Shown piece by piece: positions 60,950 to 64,000 of a DNA stretch of 64,000 bases. The notes beneath the pieces are model-generated. The model ran no database searches. It was given only the letters and a program-made list of their open reading frames with translations, and was not told the origin of the DNA. The stretch's first letter is position 1, and every line of letters starts with the position of its first letter. Origin of the DNA: Hydrangea macrophylla (lineage: Eukaryota > Streptophyta > Magnoliopsida > Cornales > Hydrangeaceae); NCBI GenBank assembly GCA_033977485.1, contig CM066988.1, positions 8,349,501 through 8,413,500 of the forward strand, written 5' to 3'. Made by a program: the position numbers and the translations under genes.

Positions 60950-61560
60950 AGGGACTGATATAACATGTGAATGGCCAGTGGCCACAAACAAGAAAAAATT
61001 CTTGCAATGGCTCTACAGTAGGTCCAGGACCAGGTGAACAATCAAGAAAGCCTGCTATTGCTTATGAGGTAACATTAATTAATTTGCTAATCAGTTTGCT
61101 TGGAAGTTTTACTTTTTTGTAGTATTGTATTGACTTGACTTTTCAGCTGAAAATTTTAGTAGTCCTCAATATAGTTATTATTTACATACTTAAACGAGCT
61201 TTTGTTGTGTACCCAGATTCAAAACTTGTCCCTATGTTCGTTCATTCATGAATAATTTTGCATTTGTTGGTGAATTGAAAAAAAAATTACAATTGTTTGT
61301 GTTGTTGCAATTTCTTTAATACTATTTGCAGAATGAAGACGATGAATGTGCTTAGCTTGAGGAAAATCAGGGATAATGATATAGTAAACAGCTTCTCATA
61401 TGAGAAAACAACTTTTAACCGTTGGATGAAGATTTGGTCTCAAGATAGTAGCTAAAAATATTATTAAATAATTACCAAATCTTCATCTAATGCTTAAAAG
61501 CTGCTTACTATATCATTACCCGAAAATCAGGAGGAACTGTTCAATATCAGATCTGAGCTT
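60950..61560 (+). pseudogene. Exon-like remnants of an unknown gene
   Basis: At about 61025-61068 one frame reads GPGEQSRKPAIAYE and stops at a donor-like GTAACA. At 61332, after TTTGCAG, a second piece reads NEDDECA-LEEN and, beyond the inserted MITE, QEELFNIRSELGSVAWN. A TAG interrupts it. The codon-like texture and splice-like borders suggest a dead gene or distant exons. I do not recognise the family. Confidence 0.3.
61371..61521. mobile_element. Mutator-type MITE, 151 bp
   Basis: Inverted termini GGATAATGATATAGTAA and TTACTATATCATTACCC extend, with mismatches, for about 50 bp. The 9-bp target duplication GAAAATCAG is exact (61362-61370, 61522-61530), as expected for Mutator-like elements. 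It sits within an exon-like remnant. Confidence 0.92.
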
Positions 61561-62660
61561 GGCAGTGTTGCTTGGAACTGATGAACTTTTTGGAAAATGA
61601 AATCTGCGCATTGGGTGTCTTATTGAAGAAAGAAAAGAGAGCCAAAGTCTTAGCCAACAACGGTTTGGCATCCCATTTGATGACTCAACAATCTTTTGCT
61701 GGTTTGGTGGAGAGTGACCAGCAATAATTGGTAAGTGATTCTGAGTTTTCGTTCAAGCTTTTACCGGCCTCTCCATGGGCTGCACAGTTTGCTTCTACGG
61801 TAACATATAGCTCCATTTGGAAACATTTTTTTGGAGTTCCACAAGTGATTATGGAACTCCAAATCTGTTGCCAAACCGTTTGGCAAACTCAACTTTTTCG
61901 CGATTCGCCGAAAAAGCGCAGAAAAATTGCGATTGCCCAAGAAGCTATCTTGGGCAGCTTCTGTGCAAACTCTTCCCGGGGCACCACCACCCAAACACAT
62001 CATAGACAATTTAGTTTTTCTATTTTCAACAACAATTTTGATCCTTGGCACTTGGCCATAGTTTTACAGTTGCAACTTATTTCTCAGTAGGAACCTCTCA
62101 AAATTCTCTCCCTTCCTCTTATTAATGCAAATCTTGTAATTTTTTGATCAATCGGCTTGATTTGAATGCCCTGTATATCAACTACTTTGCTTTTATATAC
62201 ACATATTCGTGTGTGTGTGTATATGTACACACACACACACGCATTGCTGTGCTGGGTGGAACTTGCTGACCTGCGTGACAATGATATGGCAAAATTCCAC
62301 AGGATATTCAAATTTTCCGTGTCTCTTGCTTGCTCAAAGTTTTGTTTTTATTAGGGAAGCACAGACAGGACTCCAACATGGTCCCAGAAAGTTGAGAGAG
62401 AGGATGGTCCCCCACCCAGTTGAGCCATATTGGAGATATTAATCTTTTAGGATTTTTATTTCTCTTTTTTTCTTTTTTTTTTTTTTTAATTGGTCATGTT
62501 GACCTATTTATATCCATCTTTATTCCTTTCCATCTGTTATTATTAGCCTTCCTATTTAGTCTTGGGCCTTGTAGTATATATACATTGGATTAGAAAGCTA
62601 TTCCAATTTCAAGTGACCTCAACTCTGCTGAATAATTTCTACATTTTGTTCTAGTTTGGG
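61560..62660. other. Intergenic stretch with a microsatellite
   Basis: No supported gene. GT/CA microsatellite at 62209-62243. The segment 62430-62640 (GGTCATGTTGACCTATTTAT, CCTTGTAGTATATATA) faintly resembles the LTR of Copia C and may be a decayed solo LTR. Confidence 0.35.
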
Positions 62661-62663
62661 ACG

Positions 62664-63305
62664 TGATAAAAAGATGACATTTAACTGTACAAAATAACGG
62701 GTTACCCTTATACAATTATTATTATTATTTTTTTGATCTGTGTCTCGGATTTCTAACCGTCTCTGTGACATGGACGGGGTTAGTAGCTTATAAGTTAGTA
62801 ACACACGCACACACAAGGGGGGGTCATACCCCACTTTAAAGCAATTGGCTCCCTTAATCACCTTCAAGGAGGTTCAAACCCACAACCTCTCAATTGGGGG
62901 GTATGGGTCCTGGCCAACCTGGCTAAGCGGGCTGGTTACCCTTGTACAATTGCAAAAATAGGTTTTGATTAAAAAGATATTGGAACAAATTTGAGTGTTA
63001 GAATAATAAAGGAATTGTCTCCAATTCTCAATTTAGGATCTGTAGCTTACATTGTCTTAAATAAAGTGTTTCCTTTTCTATTATTGTTTTACAGTATTTA
63101 GTTATAGAATAACTTAGATTGTCTTTTGTTTCTCTCTGTTCATTATACACTATTAAAGTCTTTTTAATTAAGGTATCGAAACAATTGGCTTGGTGAGGTG
63201 CATTTGACTTACACACTCACACTAACACATTGTCAGCTTGCTTGCCTGGTACGCTCGCACACATAAAATTACACAAATATCCTTCGAAGGATAAATAGCC
63301 AAACA
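62664..63305 (+). mobile_element. 5' LTR of a second Tat-lineage element, with a SINE inside
   Basis: The right end CAAACA at 63305 is followed by the primer site at 63312. The last 350 bp align in order with the 3' LTR at 17519-18169 (ATTAAAGTC, GGTGAGG, GCTTGCTTGCCT, ACGCTCGCA). The left end is a guess: TGATAAAAAG at 62664 is the most LTR-like start. A SINE (62718-62933) splits it. Confidence 0.6.
62718..62933 (-). mobile_element. tRNA-derived SINE, 216 bp, with 18-bp target duplication
   Basis: Minus strand. It starts AGCCCGCTTAGCCAGG and contains an A box TAGCCAGGTTGG (one mismatch to the tRNA consensus) and a B box GGTTTGAACC (62871-62880 on plus). It ends in an A-run and (AAT)n, seen as T-run and ATT repeats at 62718-62734 on plus. 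Flanks GGTTACCCTTATACAATT (62700-62717) and the same with one G (62934-62951) are the target duplication. RNA polymerase III would read it from the right. Confidence 0.92.
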
Positions 63306-63311
63306 TAATTT

Positions 63312-63330
63312 TGGCATGCCCAGTGGGACC
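63312..63330 (+). other. Primer binding site of the second Tat element
   Basis: TGGCATGCCCAGTGGGAC, 6 nt after the LTR end, fits the primer sites of Tat/Retand/RIRE2-type elements. Confidence 0.7.
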
Positions 63331-64000
63331 TAAGTGTCAAGCGCAAAGGAGTAATAGATCTGTTAAAAATGCCAATAATGGTGTTAGTACCAACAATGGT
63401 GAAAATATAGAGGTTGGTAGCACTTTGCACTAAGAACATCATAATGAAAATGTGGTTGATCTTGTGAACAATGGGGCAGTTAATGAAAATCAGAATCAAC
63501 AGGAGGCAGTACCAACAGGCAGTACCAACAGTTGGTATGGAAATGCAAAATCATTTGGTGAATCAACTGACACCAATCTTTGATCATTTGGGGAATATGA
63601 TACAAAATGTTAATGTTTTGGTTACTTCATTTACCAATCGTGTATCACAAAATATCCCAGTGTCAATACCGATTGGTTATTCCCCTCCACTTTGAAGGGA
63701 ACTGCCTAGTATTCATCAACAATTTAGTCCCCTCAATTGTGTGAATGGTCTTAATATAAGGCCAAATACACAAGAAAGTTTCTATATGCTTGTTCAGAAT
63801 AACGCATGACCTATTTTCAAAGGTCATCAAGCATATCAGGCTGGGGGTTTCCAAGACCCAATGTTTAGGCTAGCAAATCTAGAAGATGGAAGACCTAGAG
63901 ACTTTTTTGTGGGTCAAAATAGGAGGGTAAATAATAACTCTATGTTCGAACCAGAGTAAGGACATGGGAGAAGGGTTAACAATGAACCTCATAGGAGGGT
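63331..64000 (+). pseudogene. Leader and start of gag, second Tat element (runs off the window)
   Basis: Open pieces such as QNHLVNQLTPIFDHLGNMIQ (63547 onwards) and VSIPIGYSPPL resemble the N-terminal region of Tat gag. Later text, QAYQAGGFQDPMFRLANLED near 63830, continues in other frames. Stops at 63693, 63806 and 63957 indicate decay. The rest of the element lies to the right of the window. Confidence 0.5.

Noticed and set aside
62871..62925. A tRNA gene on minus, from A and B boxes
   Set aside because: No cloverleaf can be drawn beyond the boxes; the A-rich tail and target duplication mark a SINE.

Overview
This window is plant nuclear DNA, most likely from a eudicot with a large, repeat-rich genome. 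LTR retrotransposons with plant-type primer sites dominate it: TGGTATCAGAGC-type for initiator tRNA-Met, and TGGCGCC-type. It also holds hAT, Mutator-like and Tourist-like elements, a tRNA-derived SINE and TRIM elements. Nothing looks bacterial: there are no operons, and the only intact gene is spliced. Domain calls come from reading motifs in the translated sequence; no database search was run.

Left third (1-18169) is a pile of Ty3/gypsy elements. A chromovirus-type (Tekay/Del-like) element has a long 5' LTR ending at 3210, then a decayed gag-pol. Its gag carries a solo LTR of another family (4235-5683) with a 5-bp target duplication. The element is cut at 7731 by an Athila-like LTR and gag. 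That gag passes abruptly at about 10080 into a Tat-lineage element with pol, two antisense extra genes (one a plant-mobile-domain protein) and a 651-bp 3' LTR.

Middle and right (about 18.2-56.7 kb) hold one host gene on the plus strand, an ankyrin-repeat membrane protein of the ACD6/ITN1 type with a PGG domain. Six coding exons are predicted at 21808-22297, 34608-35090, 36043-36192, 54714-54761, 54877-55319 and 56117-56731. All junction phases agree, and the total is 2229 nt (742 residues plus stop). Intron 1 (12.3 kb) holds a Copia element (23132-34064) that itself carries an hAT element and a young opposite-strand Copia element. Intron 3 (18.5 kb) holds at least six more retroelement pieces, several nested. 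The gene appears to have kept its reading frame through about 31 kb of transposon accumulation.

The 3' side (56.7-64 kb) has a complete 299-bp TRIM, Copia fragments, Tourist-like MITEs, a Mutator-type MITE inside an exon-like remnant, a SINE with an 18-bp target duplication, and the start of a second Tat-lineage element that runs off the right edge.

The points most worth following are the TE-packed but frame-intact ankyrin gene, the two antisense genes of the Tat element, the short palindrome cassettes in three unrelated gypsy LTRs, the leader minisatellite shared by two Copia families, and a perfect 38-bp intronic hairpin.
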